A stretch of 64,000 bases of DNA from Gammaproteobacteria bacterium (GTDB taxonomy: Bacteria; Pseudomonadota; Gammaproteobacteria; Pseudomonadales; Pseudomonadaceae). Made by a program: the position numbers and the translations under genes. The notes under the pieces are model-generated. The model had not been told where the DNA came from. It did no database searches and saw nothing but the letters and a program-made list of their open reading frames with translations. The stretch is from contig CAJCIO010000149.1 in the NCBI GenBank assembly GCA_903970465.1, positions 45,097 to 109,096 on the forward strand, read 5' to 3'. Shown here one piece after another: positions 34,759-43,899 of the stretch. How positions within the stretch are numbered: the first letter of the stretch is position 1; every line of letters starts with the position of its first letter.

Positions 34759-36048
34759 ATGGCTGACAAAAAAGCGCAGTTGATCATCGAGGGCGCAGCC
34801 CCCGTCGAACTGCCGATTTTAACCGGCACCGTGGGTCCAGAAGTTATCGACGTCCGGTCGCTGACGTCCACCGGTCGTTTCACCTTCGATCCAGGCTTCA
34901 TGTCGACAGCCTCGTGCGAGTCACAGATCACCTACATCGACGGCGACCAGGGCATCCTGCTGCACCGCGGCTACCCTATCGAACAGTTGGCCGAGCAGTC
35001 CGACTATCTCGAAACCTGCTACCTGCTGCTCAACGGCGAACTGCCAACCGCTGAAGAGAAAGCCAAGTTCGTCAGCACCGTGAAGAATCACACCATGGTG
35101 CACGAGCAACTGAAGACCTTCTTCAACGGTTTCCGTCGCGACGCTCACCCGATGGCGGTGATGTGCGGCGTGGTGGGTGCGCTGTCGGCGTTCTATCACG
35201 ACTCGCTGGACATCAATAACCCGCAGCATCGTGAGATTTCCGCCGTGCGCCTGGTGGCCAAGATGCCAACGCTGGCAGCGATGGTTTACAAGTACTCCAT
35301 GGGCCAGCCCATGATGTACCCGCGCAACGACCTGACGTACGCCGAAAACTTCCTGCACATGATGTTCAACACCCCGTGCGAGATCAAACCGATCAGCCCG
35401 GTGCTGGCCAAGGCAATGGACAAGATCTTCATCCTCCATGCCGACCACGAGCAGAACGCATCAACCTCTACGGTGCGCCTGGCGGGGTCTTCGGGCGCCA
35501 ACCCGTTTGCCTGTATCGCCGCCGGTATCGCCGCGCTCTGGGGCCCCGCTCACGGCGGTGCCAACGAGGCCGTTCTGACCATGCTCGATGAAATCGGCGA
35601 TGTTTCCAACATCGACACATTCATCGCCAAGGCCAAGGACAAGAACGATCCGTTCAAACTGATGGGCTTCGGCCATCGCGTGTATAAAAACCGCGATCCT
35701 CGCGCCACCGTCATGAAACAGACCTGCGACGAGGTATTGAAGGAACTGGGCATCAAGAACGATCCGCAACTCGAACTGGCCATGCGCCTGGAAGAGATCG
35801 CCCTGACCGACCCGTACTTCATCGAGCGCTCGCTGTATCCGAACGTCGACTTCTACTCGGGCATCATTCTCAAGGCGATTGGCATTCCGACCAGCATGTT
35901 CACCGTTATATTCGCCTTGGCACGTACCGTCGGCTGGATCTCGCACTGGAAAGAGATGCTCTCCAGCCCGTACAAGATTGGTCGTCCGCGCCAGCTGTAT
36001 ACGGGTAAGCCTTCGCGTGATGTTGTCAAACTGGAAGATCGCAAGTAA
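34759..36048 (+). CDS. gltA: Citrate synthase (type II)
   Basis: Condenses acetyl-CoA and oxaloacetate. 429 residues, the hexameric NADH-sensitive type II length. Catalytic His regions LHADHEQNASTSTVR (about 230) and GFGHRVYKNRDPRA (about 305), Asp in NVDFYSGIIL (about 363). Strong AGGAGG ribosome-binding site. Confidence 0.98.
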   Translation: MADKKAQLIIEGAAPVELPILTGTVGPEVIDVRSLTSTGRFTFDPGFMSTASCESQITYIDGDQGILLHRGYPIEQLAEQSDYLETCYLLLNGELPTAEEKAKFVSTVKNHTMVHEQLKTFFNGFRRDAHPMAVMCGVVGALSAFYHDSLDINNPQHREISAVRLVAKMPTLAAMVYKYSMGQPMMYPRNDLTYAENFLHMMFNTPCEIKPISPVLAKAMDKIFILHADHEQNASTSTVRLAGSSGANPFACIAAGIAALWGPAHGGANEAVLTMLDEIGDVSNIDTFIAKAKDKNDPFKLMGFGHRVYKNRDPRATVMKQTCDEVLKELGIKNDPQLELAMRLEEIALTDPYFIERSLYPNVDFYSGIILKAIGIPTSMFTVIFALARTVGWISHWKEMLSSPYKIGRPRQLYTGKPSRDVVKLEDRK

Positions 36049-36065
36049 GGCTTACCGCCTGAACG

Positions 36066-36096
36066 AAAAAAGGCTGCCTCATGGCAGCCTTTTTCA
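36066..36096. terminator. Bidirectional terminator after gltA
   Basis: AAAAA, AGGCTGCC, loop TCAT, GGCAGCCT, TTTTT: symmetrical, so it serves gltA on the plus strand and the convergent START-domain gene on the minus strand. Confidence 0.9.
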
Positions 36097-36150
36097 TATC
36101 CGCCTGCGCCACAGTCGAGAGAAAACCGAGCATAAGCTGCGACTGTATCG

Positions 36151-36759
36151 TTAAGGCTTTTCAGCCAGCGCCTTCAGCGACTTCAACGTCTCGAAGGGTG
36201 CATCGACCACGAACTTGTTTGCCACCCACGAAGGCACACTCCCCCCTGGCTCGGTATGCACCTGGTAGGTCACCTCGGTGCTGTCCGCACTCTTGGGAGT
36301 GAGCTTCCAGTAGCCATCGACCTGAGAGACTCGCACGAAGCCCGCCTCTTCCGGAATATAGGTCGGTACCCCCTGGAGCTTGCGCGTCACCGAACCGTCG
36401 GCACCGACCGTGGTAGTGACCTTCAGCACCGAGTCACGTGGCGTGACCATGATCGGCGTATTGAATTGGGTATAGGTCCAGGCGTCATCGCCTTCATGCT
36501 TGAGCAGTTTTTGCTGCTTGCACTCATGAATCCAGGCGCAGGCTCCGGCGGCGTCTTCCTGCAGCGTGCGGACCTTGGCCAATGGGGCTTTGATCAAGGT
36601 CGTACCACGATAGGCCTTGTATTTGGAACCGGCAATATCGCTGAGCGACACCTGTACCCCATCCTTATCTTTGGCCACCTGCCAATCTTCGGCATGAGCC
36701 GCACCTGCCAACAACATCGACACGCCCACAACGGCTGTCATTCGATACAACGATCTCAT
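36151..36759 (-). CDS. START-domain exported protein
   Basis: 202 residues with a signal peptide ending in LLAGAAHA, then EDWQVAKDKDGVQVSLSDIA, the beginning of a START (lipid-binding, helix-grip) domain; the fold runs to the C-terminus (VHTEPGGSVPSWVANKFVVD then a long helix). Two Cys at GACAWIHEC may form a disulfide. Probably a periplasmic or envelope lipid-binding protein; ligand unknown. Confidence 0.85.
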   Translation of the reverse strand: MRSLYRMTAVVGVSMLLAGAAHAEDWQVAKDKDGVQVSLSDIAGSKYKAYRGTTLIKAPLAKVRTLQEDAAGACAWIHECKQQKLLKHEGDDAWTYTQFNTPIMVTPRDSVLKVTTTVGADGSVTRKLQGVPTYIPEEAGFVRVSQVDGYWKLTPKSADSTEVTYQVHTEPGGSVPSWVANKFVVDAPFETLKSLKALAEKP

Positions 36760-36808
36760 CTTGTTTTCCTTATTGTCGAAGACCTCGCGAATCGAACACC
36801 TTCTCTGC

Positions 36809-37060
36809 TCAGGCAGTCACTGCTTCCATCCAGGTCAGCAAGCGCATTGCGTCCGCATTACTGATGCCACACACCTCGATGTCGGCATCGAACTGTCCGC
36901 ACACCTTTGGCCGCACAGGCAGTCCGAATATCGAGCACAGGTTGGCTGCAGACAATTGCACGCAGCGCACACCCGCTGGCTTGCCGTCGGGCATTCCGGG
37001 TATCGGCGAACTGATGGATGGTGCGATGCAACAGGCACCACAACCTTCACGACACTTCAT
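36809..37060 (-). CDS. YkgJ-like cysteine-cluster protein
   Basis: 83-residue protein beginning MKCREGCGACCIAPSIS and ending with further Cys in VRCVQL, LCSIFG, VCGQFD and EVCGIS: the zinc/iron-chelating CxxxCxxCC family (YkgJ). It may bind an Fe-S cluster or zinc. Function unknown. It is in the same direction as the START gene, 49 bases upstream of it. Confidence 0.85.
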   Translation of the reverse strand: MKCREGCGACCIAPSISSPIPGMPDGKPAGVRCVQLSAANLCSIFGLPVRPKVCGQFDADIEVCGISNADAMRLLTWMEAVTA

Positions 37061-37170
37061 GGCGACAGCAACCTCAGACAGAAAAGGAGTTCGAACAGCT
37101 GCGATAGTAACCGCTAAAACGCTCGTTTGAAATTGCGCCCAGGAAATTTTCCACGCCTGACCATTTCAAT

Positions 37171-37698
37171 TCATTGCCGGAACTTGAAATCCAGAGCGGC
37201 GCCTTCAATGTCGCGGCGACCTTCGTTGCGAATCATCGGCAAGCCCATCTCATTGTTCAAGATGCGGCCATTGAGTTGGAAATCATCGGTATCGGGTTTC
37301 TTCTCGGCAAACATCTGCGGAAGGATCGGCTGACCCGCCGAGGGTTTCTGCGCCTCCTTGGCAGGCGGCTCGAGCCTGTCGACCATCGCCTTGGGCAACG
37401 TCAGGTCCAGCTTGGCGGGTGGTACTGGCGTGGCAAGGACATCGGACTCCTTGCGGGCCTTGCCCTTGCGCGCAACCTTGTTCGCAGGCGTCTTGTTCGC
37501 GTGCCGGGAGGCTTTAGCGGCAGATTTCGCGGAACCGGCTTTTGCGCCGGCGACCTTGCCGCCATCGGTAGGAGACTTGACTGAAGCCGGCGATTTTTCG
37601 ACCACCGGCGCCGGGCTGGATGGGCCAGCGGCGAAAGTGATGGGCGCAGCGAGCGCCAGGCTCAGACACACAAAGCGGAAATTCTTCAATACGTTCAT
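37171..37698 (-). CDS. Lys/Ala-rich exported protein of unknown function
   Basis: 175 residues from ATG 37698 with signal peptide NFRFVCLSLALAAPITFAAG. The mature N-terminal half is very rich in Ala, Lys, Pro and Ser (AGAKAGSAKSAAKASRHANK) and thus basic and disordered; the C-terminal 70 residues are more ordered (LPKAMVDRLEPPAKE, MFAEKKPDTDDFQLNGR). Such proteins are sometimes misnamed IF-2-like because of composition; there is no GTPase domain. The start is uncertain since the frame extends upstream into the MocR gene's 3' end. Confidence 0.6.
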   Translation of the reverse strand: MNVLKNFRFVCLSLALAAPITFAAGPSSPAPVVEKSPASVKSPTDGGKVAGAKAGSAKSAAKASRHANKTPANKVARKGKARKESDVLATPVPPAKLDLTLPKAMVDRLEPPAKEAQKPSAGQPILPQMFAEKKPDTDDFQLNGRILNNEMGLPMIRNEGRRDIEGAALDFKFRQ

Positions 37699-37777
37699 GA
37701 GGCAGCCCAGCAAATGCCGAGAAAACTCTATGCTCCCCGTTCCGCGCGCTGCTGGCAAGAGCCACTCGCACCCAAGC

Positions 37778-39223
37778 CTAGAGAAAACTGCCCGACGCAA
37801 CTTCCTGACACAATTGGCTGGCCAACATCCCTAGTGTCATCAGCGCTCGTTCCGCTTCGCGATCCCATGGGATACCGCAATTGAGACGGATGCAGTGGTT
37901 GAATTGCTCGGTATTACTGAAGATCAACCCCGGCGCAATGCTGATGCCCTGCTCCAGCGCGCGAACGTGCAACTCCTGGGTGTTGACCCGCCCCGGCAGA
38001 CTGACCCACAGAATGAACCCGCCCACTGGACGGGTCATCTGTGTGCCCTCGGGGAAGAACTGCTGCACCGCCAGTTGGTAGGCACTGAGATTCTTGCGAT
38101 ATTCCTGGCGAATGAAGCGCAAGTGGCGATCGTAGCCGCCGTTCTCCAGATAACTGGCAATGCCCATCTGCGTCACGCTACACGCAGAATGAGTGCTGAA
38201 CGTTTGCAGACGCTGAATCTCGGCCTGATACTTGCCCGCAATCATCCAGCCGATCCGCACGCCCGGCGAAAGAGTCTTGGAAAAGCTCGAACAGTAGATC
38301 ACATGGCCCAGCCGGTCGTAGGACTTGAGCGCCTTGAAACGCCCCTGCTCGAACATCAGTTCGCCATAGATATCGTCCTCGACGATCTGGATATCGAAGT
38401 CCGACGCCAGCCGCAACAGTTGCTTCTGGCGGTCCTCGGGCATAGCCCCGCCCAAGGGATTACTCAGCCGAGGGGTCAGCACCAGAGCCTTGATCGACCA
38501 CTGGTTGGCCGCCAGTTGCAAGGCTTCGATGCTGATGCCGTTGGCCGGATCGCTGGGGATCTCGATGACCTTCAAGCCGAGCAAGTCGGCCAGCTGCAAG
38601 AGCCCATAATAGGTCGGTGACTCGGCGGCGATCAGGTCGCCCGGACGAGTGAGCACCCGCAAAGCCATCTGCAACGCATCAACACAGCCGTGGGTAATGA
38701 CGATATCGGCGGGATCGACCACCACACCGGCATCGCGCATACGTATGGCGATCTGCCGACGCAGCGGCTCGAAGCCGGGGCTGAACATGTAACTGAATGC
38801 CCGCGGACTCTGGAACCGCGTGACCTTGGCGATTTGTTGGTGCAGCGCGCGCACCGGCAGATAATCGACATGGGGTACCGCAGCGCCCAAGGGGAAAACC
38901 CCTTCGCGACGCGACTCGTCCAGCACTTGCTGGATGATGCTGCTGCGGGTCACCAGGCCAGGGCGCTCGACCCGGGCGATGTCCGGGGTGGTAGCGGTCA
39001 GCGCCGGCGTCTGGTGCACGTAATAGCCAGATTGCGGCCGCGCGCGGATCAGCCCCTGATCTTCAAGGTTGGCGTAGGCCTGCAGCACCGTGGCATGGCT
39101 GACGCTGAGCTGCGCGCTCATCTTGCGCACCGAAGGCACGCGCTCACCGGGCTGATAGACGCCGCGCCGAATATCTTCGGCCAACTGCTGGGCGATACGC
39201 TGATAAAGCAAAAGACTGGTCAT
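37778..39223 (-). CDS. MocR-type GntR/aminotransferase regulator
   Basis: 481 residues: N-terminal GntR winged helix (AEDIRRGVYQPGERVPSVRK, then LSVSHATVLQAYANLEDQGL) fused to a fold-type I aminotransferase-like domain. PLP Lys in SSFSKTLSPGVRIGW (about 320), with Asp in VEDDIYGEL and Arg near RLNCGIP. MocR proteins use PLP or an amino acid/vitamer as effector to regulate a neighbouring gene. Its 3' end overlaps by position the ambiguous start of the exported protein; the true partner gene is not evident. Confidence 0.9.
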   Translation of the reverse strand: MTSLLLYQRIAQQLAEDIRRGVYQPGERVPSVRKMSAQLSVSHATVLQAYANLEDQGLIRARPQSGYYVHQTPALTATTPDIARVERPGLVTRSSIIQQVLDESRREGVFPLGAAVPHVDYLPVRALHQQIAKVTRFQSPRAFSYMFSPGFEPLRRQIAIRMRDAGVVVDPADIVITHGCVDALQMALRVLTRPGDLIAAESPTYYGLLQLADLLGLKVIEIPSDPANGISIEALQLAANQWSIKALVLTPRLSNPLGGAMPEDRQKQLLRLASDFDIQIVEDDIYGELMFEQGRFKALKSYDRLGHVIYCSSFSKTLSPGVRIGWMIAGKYQAEIQRLQTFSTHSACSVTQMGIASYLENGGYDRHLRFIRQEYRKNLSAYQLAVQQFFPEGTQMTRPVGGFILWVSLPGRVNTQELHVRALEQGISIAPGLIFSNTEQFNHCIRLNCGIPWDREAERALMTLGMLASQLCQEVASGSFL

Positions 39224-39666
39224 GAGGCCGCGCTCCGTACACTGGCTGGCAGTATCCTACCACTACAGTTGCGAAGTGTACGGGCACAGTTGTTGTATCA
39301 GGGAAATTGGTAGGTAAAGTGCTCATGCGCCCCAAATCGGTGCAACCGCATCTATCATGAGCGCATTTCGGTTTAGTAAACAATTAAGAAAGATTTTGTT
39401 ACAAATAAATTAAACTAATATTTAGTTACATTCTGGGTACAATTTTGCAATCTGAACATGACAAAAATTTCACACTCAGCCCAGCATAGTTTCGACATCC
39501 ACTCGACGCTTCCAGTCATGCCGTAACTTTGAACCGTTCATAAGCACGCCGAACGTCCTGGCAGCCAACTATTGCCCAATAGTTTCAGTCACCACTATCC
39601 GGGCCTCAAACAGTTAGCGATGCGTCGAACACATGAGTGAAACAACGCAGCAACAGGGCCGATATC
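39224..39666. other. AT-rich intergenic region upstream of glycosyltransferase gene
   Basis: 443 bases with no gene. About 39361-39480 is much richer in A+T than the rest of the window, with GTTACA-type repeats (TTGTTACAAAT, TAGTTACATT, GGGTACAA). This composition suits silencing by the MvaT/MvaU proteins of Pseudomonas and may mark imported DNA. The MocR promoter should also lie here. Confidence 0.55.
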
Positions 39667-40461
39667 ATGAATACACACACCCCCCTGCCACCCGCCACTT
39701 TCAGCATTGCACTTGTAAATTACAAGACATGCGAAATGACCAGAACTTGCCTTGAGCTCTTGCACAAGCATTTGGCGAACAAGCAGGTACCTGTATGGGT
39801 GGTGGATAACAATTCTGCGGATGACAGCACCACCTACCTGCGCAGCTTGCCATGGATCAATCTGATCGAGCGCGTACAGCCCGAAGGCGAGTTGGGGCAC
39901 ATTGCTCACGGCAAGGCCCTGGACATGATCCTGGAGCGCATCGACACCGACTACATCTTACTGATGCACACCGACACCTTCATTTTCGATGACCGGGTCT
40001 TCAAACTGATGCTCGACCTCTGCACCCAGGACCCGAAGGTCGCTGCGGTCGGCTGTGTCGAGCAGCTGGATCGGGGCCTGCTGCGAACCTCATGGCGCTT
40101 CGGTTCTCGCTACTGCAAGCACTATTACCGTCGAATGCTGCAGGCACTGGGTATACCCGGACGAATCCCCAAACCATGGAAGGAAGTGCATCTAAAAAGC
40201 TTCTGCACCTTATGGAACAGCAAAGCAATCAAACAGCATGGTCTGCACTTCTGCATGGACGATCAAGTTCCCGGCTATACCCTGCAAGATCGAATGACAG
40301 CGTCAGGCTACTCGGTAGCGCAAATCCCTGCCCGGCGATTGTTCAAATATCTCGATCATATTCAATCAGGCACTGTGGCCGCCTGCGGTGGGTATGGCGA
40401 AGGCCATAGACGCAATCGCATGTATGACAGGGCTATCAACCGCCTGAACAAGGCTGTTTGA
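39667..40461 (+). CDS. Family 2 glycosyltransferase (GT-A)
   Basis: 264 residues. N-terminal strand and loop SIALVNYKTCEMTRTCLELL, WVVDNNSADDST (nucleotide-sugar binding) and the acidic motif LLMHTDTFIFDD (a DxD-like HTD variant, about 103-105), typical of GT2 rhamnosyl/glycosyl-transferases. No TM segment, so cytoplasmic or peripheral. ATG 39667 has an AGGG-type ribosome-binding site. It stands alone: no polysaccharide, O-antigen or transporter genes flank it. Acceptor and donor unknown. Confidence 0.82.
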   Translation: MNTHTPLPPATFSIALVNYKTCEMTRTCLELLHKHLANKQVPVWVVDNNSADDSTTYLRSLPWINLIERVQPEGELGHIAHGKALDMILERIDTDYILLMHTDTFIFDDRVFKLMLDLCTQDPKVAAVGCVEQLDRGLLRTSWRFGSRYCKHYYRRMLQALGIPGRIPKPWKEVHLKSFCTLWNSKAIKQHGLHFCMDDQVPGYTLQDRMTASGYSVAQIPARRLFKYLDHIQSGTVAACGGYGEGHRRNRMYDRAINRLNKAV

Positions 40462-40527
40462 GATGGATATAGCCGATCGCAGCGCTGCCAAGTAATACAT
40501 CCAGCAGCGCTATTATCGAAACGACGG

Positions 40528-41346
40528 TTATCGGGCCTGGCCGAGCACTCCCTGGTTATCGGAAAACACAATCTCGACTCGACGATTCAGCGCTCTCCCC
40601 CGCTCCGAAGCGTTGGCCTCAACCGGGTACTGATCACCGTACCCCTGGACCTCGATACGCTTCTCGTCGATACCCAGATCCACCAGCATGTCGGCCACGG
40701 CTTGAGCTCGATCACGAGACAGAGTGAGATTAAATGGCCTCTCACCGGTATTGTCGGTGTAGCCTTCGATACGAATGATACGTTTCGGATTGGCCTGCAG
40801 GTACTGCACCAGTTTCAGCACGGTCCGGTTGGCGGAAGGTTGCAATGCGGCCTCGCCCGTATCGAACAGTACATCGCCGAGTGTGAGCACCACGCCCCGG
40901 TCGGCATCGGTAGTGGTCAGGCTCATGATCTGGTCTTCGACCCATTGATCCTGCTCGCGCACACTGGCCAGCCGTGATTCGCGTAGCGCCAACTGCAAAC
41001 GCTGACGATCCCGCTCGAGCTTGGCCAAGCGCTCCTGATTCAAGCCCAGCACCGTATGCAGTCGAGCGATCTCGCTGTACCGCTCGCTCAGGTAAGCATA
41101 GTGCTCCACATCGCCGCCCGATCCCCAGTAAGCGGACAAGCGCTGGGCGCGCTTGAGCGAGTCCTCGGCACGGGCAATATCCTTCGGTGCCAGACGCTGA
41201 GCATTGGTATCGGCCTGCACGACCTGATAGCGCTCATCGGCCTGCCGCAGGGCGCCCTCAGGAGAGGAAGACACGGCGCAACCCGACAGCCCCAGCACAC
41301 CCGCAATCATCATCGGCGCAGCAATACGCAAAGATCTTGAATTCAT
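40528..41346 (-). CDS. Outer-membrane lipoprotein, DUF4398 + OmpA domain
   Basis: 272 residues: lipoprotein signal with lipobox LSGC (Cys about 23), helical region with DUF4398-like periodicity (RLAPKDIARAEDSLKRAQRL), coiled coil (LERDRQRLQLALRESRLA), and C-terminal OmpA/peptidoglycan-binding domain (VLFDTGEAALQPSANRTV, EGYTDNTGERPFNLTLSRDR, GYGDQYPVEAN). It likely links outer membrane and peptidoglycan. Overlaps the upstream DUF4398 gene by four bases. Confidence 0.9.
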   Translation of the reverse strand: MNSRSLRIAAPMMIAGVLGLSGCAVSSSPEGALRQADERYQVVQADTNAQRLAPKDIARAEDSLKRAQRLSAYWGSGGDVEHYAYLSERYSEIARLHTVLGLNQERLAKLERDRQRLQLALRESRLASVREQDQWVEDQIMSLTTTDADRGVVLTLGDVLFDTGEAALQPSANRTVLKLVQYLQANPKRIIRIEGYTDNTGERPFNLTLSRDRAQAVADMLVDLGIDEKRIEVQGYGDQYPVEANASERGRALNRRVEIVFSDNQGVLGQAR

Positions 41347-41696
41347 TGCCCCTCCTGCAACTGCTTGCGCAGGCGGTCGATACGGACATTGCTGGCCGCC
41401 AGCTGATCCTGACTCTTTTGCGTCAGCACCTTGGCCTCGGCAACGCGCGCATCGAGCTCAGCTTGTTCAGCTTGCAGACGCGCAGCCTTGAACGCCTTGT
41501 CGGCCATATCGCTACGCGCCTGAGTCATTTTTTCCATCGCCAGCTTGAACTCGGCAGTGTCTTCGGTGGTGCCGACTGCCCGAGCCTGGTCCAGCGCCTG
41601 ATCGGCCAGGCGCATCTGTTCGATGGGCGGCGGGGCACTGGCGCAGCCGCCAAGCGCCAGTGCGCCCAGCAGCAAGTAGAACGGATGAACTCTCAC
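41343..41696 (-). CDS. DUF4398 lipoprotein
   Basis: 117 residues; lipoprotein signal with lipobox LGGC (Cys about 18) and a wholly helical remainder (ADQALDQARAVG, MEKMTQARSDMADKAFKAA, coiled coil to the end). DUF4398 family. Translationally coupled (ATGA) to the OmpA-domain lipoprotein, so the two probably act together in the envelope. Confidence 0.88.
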   Translation of the reverse strand: MRVHPFYLLLGALALGGCASAPPPIEQMRLADQALDQARAVGTTEDTAEFKLAMEKMTQARSDMADKAFKAARLQAEQAELDARVAEAKVLTQKSQDQLAASNVRIDRLRKQLQEGQ

Positions 41697-41720
41697 AAAA
41701 ACTTCCTTTGACCAAAAACC

Positions 41721-41778
41721 AAAAAAGCCCGGACACTCAGGCCGCCCTCTGTAGGGCAGCCCATGATGACCGGGCTCT
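41721..41778 (-). terminator. Terminator of etfBA
   Basis: Minus strand: AGCCCGG ... CCGGGCT followed by TTTTTT, with an inner hairpin GCCCTACAGAGGGC. It begins some 20 bases past the etfA stop. Confidence 0.85.
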
Positions 41779-41798
41779 TTATAAGTGAAGGCGCTGGA

Positions 41799-42743
41799 TT
41801 AAACCAGCTTCTCCAACTCGGGTACCGCCTCGAACAGATCCGCTACCAGGCCATAATCGGCCACTTGGAAGATCGGCGCTTCTTCGTCCTTGTTGATCGC
41901 GACGATCACCTTGGAGTCCTTCATGCCGGCCAAGTGCTGAATCGCGCCGGAGATACCGACAGCGATATACAACTGTGGCGCGACGATCTTGCCGGTCTGA
42001 CCGACCTGCATATCGTTGGGCACAAAGCCAGCGTCGACGGCAGCGCGGGACGCACCCACTGCGGCGCCGAGCTTGTCGGCCAGGCTATAGAGGTGCTTGA
42101 AGTTATCACCATTCTGCATGCCGCGGCCGCCAGAGACGACGATGCTGGCTGCAGTCAGCTCAGGACGATCAGACTTGGCCAGCTCTTCGCCGACGAAGGA
42201 CGATTTGCCCGCATCGTGCGCAGCGCCTACCGCTTCAACCGCTGCCGAACCACCCTCGGCGGCAACGGCGTCGAAACCGGTGGCACGGACGGTGATCACC
42301 TTGATGGCCGCGCTCGATTGCACGGTGGCAATGGCGTTACCAGCATAGATCGGCCGCTTGAAGGTGTCTGGCGACTCCACCGAGACGATCTCGGAGATCT
42401 GGTCGACATCCAGCTGAGCGGCGACCCGCGGCATGATGTTCTTGCCGTTGGCGGTAGCGGCGGCCAGCAGGTGGCTGTAGCCAGAAGCCAGCTCGACGAT
42501 CAGCGGCGCGACGTTTTCCGGCAACTGATGGGCGTAGGCTGCGTTATCCGCGACCAGCACCTTGCTGACTCCAGAGATTTTTGCAGCAGCTTCGGCCACG
42601 GCAGCGACGCCCGTGCCCGCGACCAGCACGTGGATGTCGCCGCCGATCTTTTGCGCTGCAGCTACGGTGTTCAGGGTCGAAGGCGCAAAGCCGGTGTGGG
42701 CTTGACCTTCGGTTACGTAATCAGCGATTACCAGGATGGTCAT
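41799..42743 (-). CDS. etfA: Electron transfer flavoprotein alpha subunit
   Basis: 314 residues. C-terminal FAD-binding segment VGASRAAVDAGFVPNDMQVG then QTGKIVAPQLYIAVGISGAI is diagnostic. With EtfB it accepts electrons from acyl-CoA and other dehydrogenases and passes them to ETF-QO. Starts one base after the etfB stop. Confidence 0.98.
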   Translation of the reverse strand: MTILVIADYVTEGQAHTGFAPSTLNTVAAAQKIGGDIHVLVAGTGVAAVAEAAAKISGVSKVLVADNAAYAHQLPENVAPLIVELASGYSHLLAAATANGKNIMPRVAAQLDVDQISEIVSVESPDTFKRPIYAGNAIATVQSSAAIKVITVRATGFDAVAAEGGSAAVEAVGAAHDAGKSSFVGEELAKSDRPELTAASIVVSGGRGMQNGDNFKHLYSLADKLGAAVGASRAAVDAGFVPNDMQVGQTGKIVAPQLYIAVGISGAIQHLAGMKDSKVIVAINKDEEAPIFQVADYGLVADLFEAVPELEKLV

Positions 42744-42744
42744 G

Positions 42745-43494
42745 TCAGATCACCTTCGCTTCGTTTTTGAGTTTCTCGACCAACTCGGCCACCGACTTGA
42801 CCTTGATGCCCGCGCTGCGTACGGCAGGCGCTTCGACCTTGAGGGTCTTCACGGTGGAGGCAACGGAAACACCCAGCGCCTCAGGAGTGAAAGTCTCCAG
42901 GGGCTTCTTCTTGGCCTTCATGATATTTGGCAAAGAAGCATAGCGGGGCTCGTTGAGGCGCAGGTCGGTGGTGACGATCGCCGGCAGGCTCAAGGCGACG
43001 GTCTGCAGACCGTCGTCCACTTCGCGGGTAACGTTGACCTTGTCCCCGTTGACTTCGACCTTGGACGCGAAGGTGCCCTGTGCATAACCGCTAAGCGCGG
43101 CAAGCATCTGGCCCGTCTGATTATTGTCGCTGTCGATCGACTGCTTGCCGAGAATGACCAGCTGTGGCTGCTCCTTGTCGACGACAGCCTTGAGCAGCTT
43201 GGCGACACCCAGAGAAGTGAGCTCTTCGGCGTGCTCGATCAGGATGGCGCGGTCAGCACCCAGCGCTAGCGCGGTGCGCAGTTGCTCCTGGGCGGTTGCC
43301 GGGCCGATGGTGACCACGACGATTTCGCTGGCCACGCCCTTTTCTTTCAGGCGTACCGCTTCTTCAACGGCGATTTCGCAGAACGGGTTCATCGACATCT
43401 TGACGTTCGCAAGATCGACGCCGGAGTTGTCCGCTTTGACGCGAACCTTGACGTTATAGTCGACCACTCGTTTGACAGCTACAAGAACCTTCAT
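42745..43494 (-). CDS. etfB: Electron transfer flavoprotein beta subunit
   Basis: 249 residues, normal length; begins MKVLVAVKRVVDYNVKVRVK. Conserved MNPFCEIAVEEAVRLKEKG and LGKQSIDSDNNQTGQMLAAL (AMP-binding/EtfB signature) are present. ATG 43494 with GAGGAAT upstream is chosen over a frame extending 42 codons farther that is not homologous. Confidence 0.98.
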   Translation of the reverse strand: MKVLVAVKRVVDYNVKVRVKADNSGVDLANVKMSMNPFCEIAVEEAVRLKEKGVASEIVVVTIGPATAQEQLRTALALGADRAILIEHAEELTSLGVAKLLKAVVDKEQPQLVILGKQSIDSDNNQTGQMLAALSGYAQGTFASKVEVNGDKVNVTREVDDGLQTVALSLPAIVTTDLRLNEPRYASLPNIMKAKKKPLETFTPEALGVSVASTVKTLKVEAPAVRSAGIKVKSVAELVEKLKNEAKVI

Positions 43495-43883
43495 GGATTC
43501 CTCGTTACTCTCCGGTGTAAGAAAATCGCCCGGGGCAGTGCCGGGCGAGTGTTCATGGGCACAAGGCACCTTTAAAACGTTGGCAGCCAAAACAAATTCA
43601 GCTTTTGCTCGTCCTTTCAATCACAAGCGGCGAAAAGCCGCGAGTCACTGGCTGTCGCGATGTGTAAACTTCACTACACACGGCGTAGCACGCGGCGCGG
43701 CTGGCCTGCGAGGGCGGCGGCGGCATGGCGAGGCCTGGTTTTTAGAGAAGCCCTGATGCACAACGTTCACCTGCGGGTAAACGCAAACCGTCCGTATCTT
43801 GACCGCATCGCACCATAGGGTCAACCAGCGAAACCGGGCAGTCACGCCTGCCGAGCCCTGATTATCCGGGGGATGGATAAATT

Positions 43884-43897
43884 CAAACAAGCGTTTG
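43884..43897. promoter_or_regulatory. PsrA-type operator
   Basis: CAAAC-AAGC-GTTTG matches the published PsrA consensus (C/G)AAAC-N2-4-GTTT(G/C) exactly. It abuts the -35 hexamer of the ETF-QO promoter. PsrA is the fatty-acid-responsive TetR regulator of Pseudomonas. Confidence 0.65.
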
Positions 43898-43899
43898 TA

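Noticed and set aside
43645..43890. Possible small minus-strand gene in the etfB/ETF-QO gap
   Set aside because: No ribosome-binding site, no recognisable family, and the region contains promoter elements instead.
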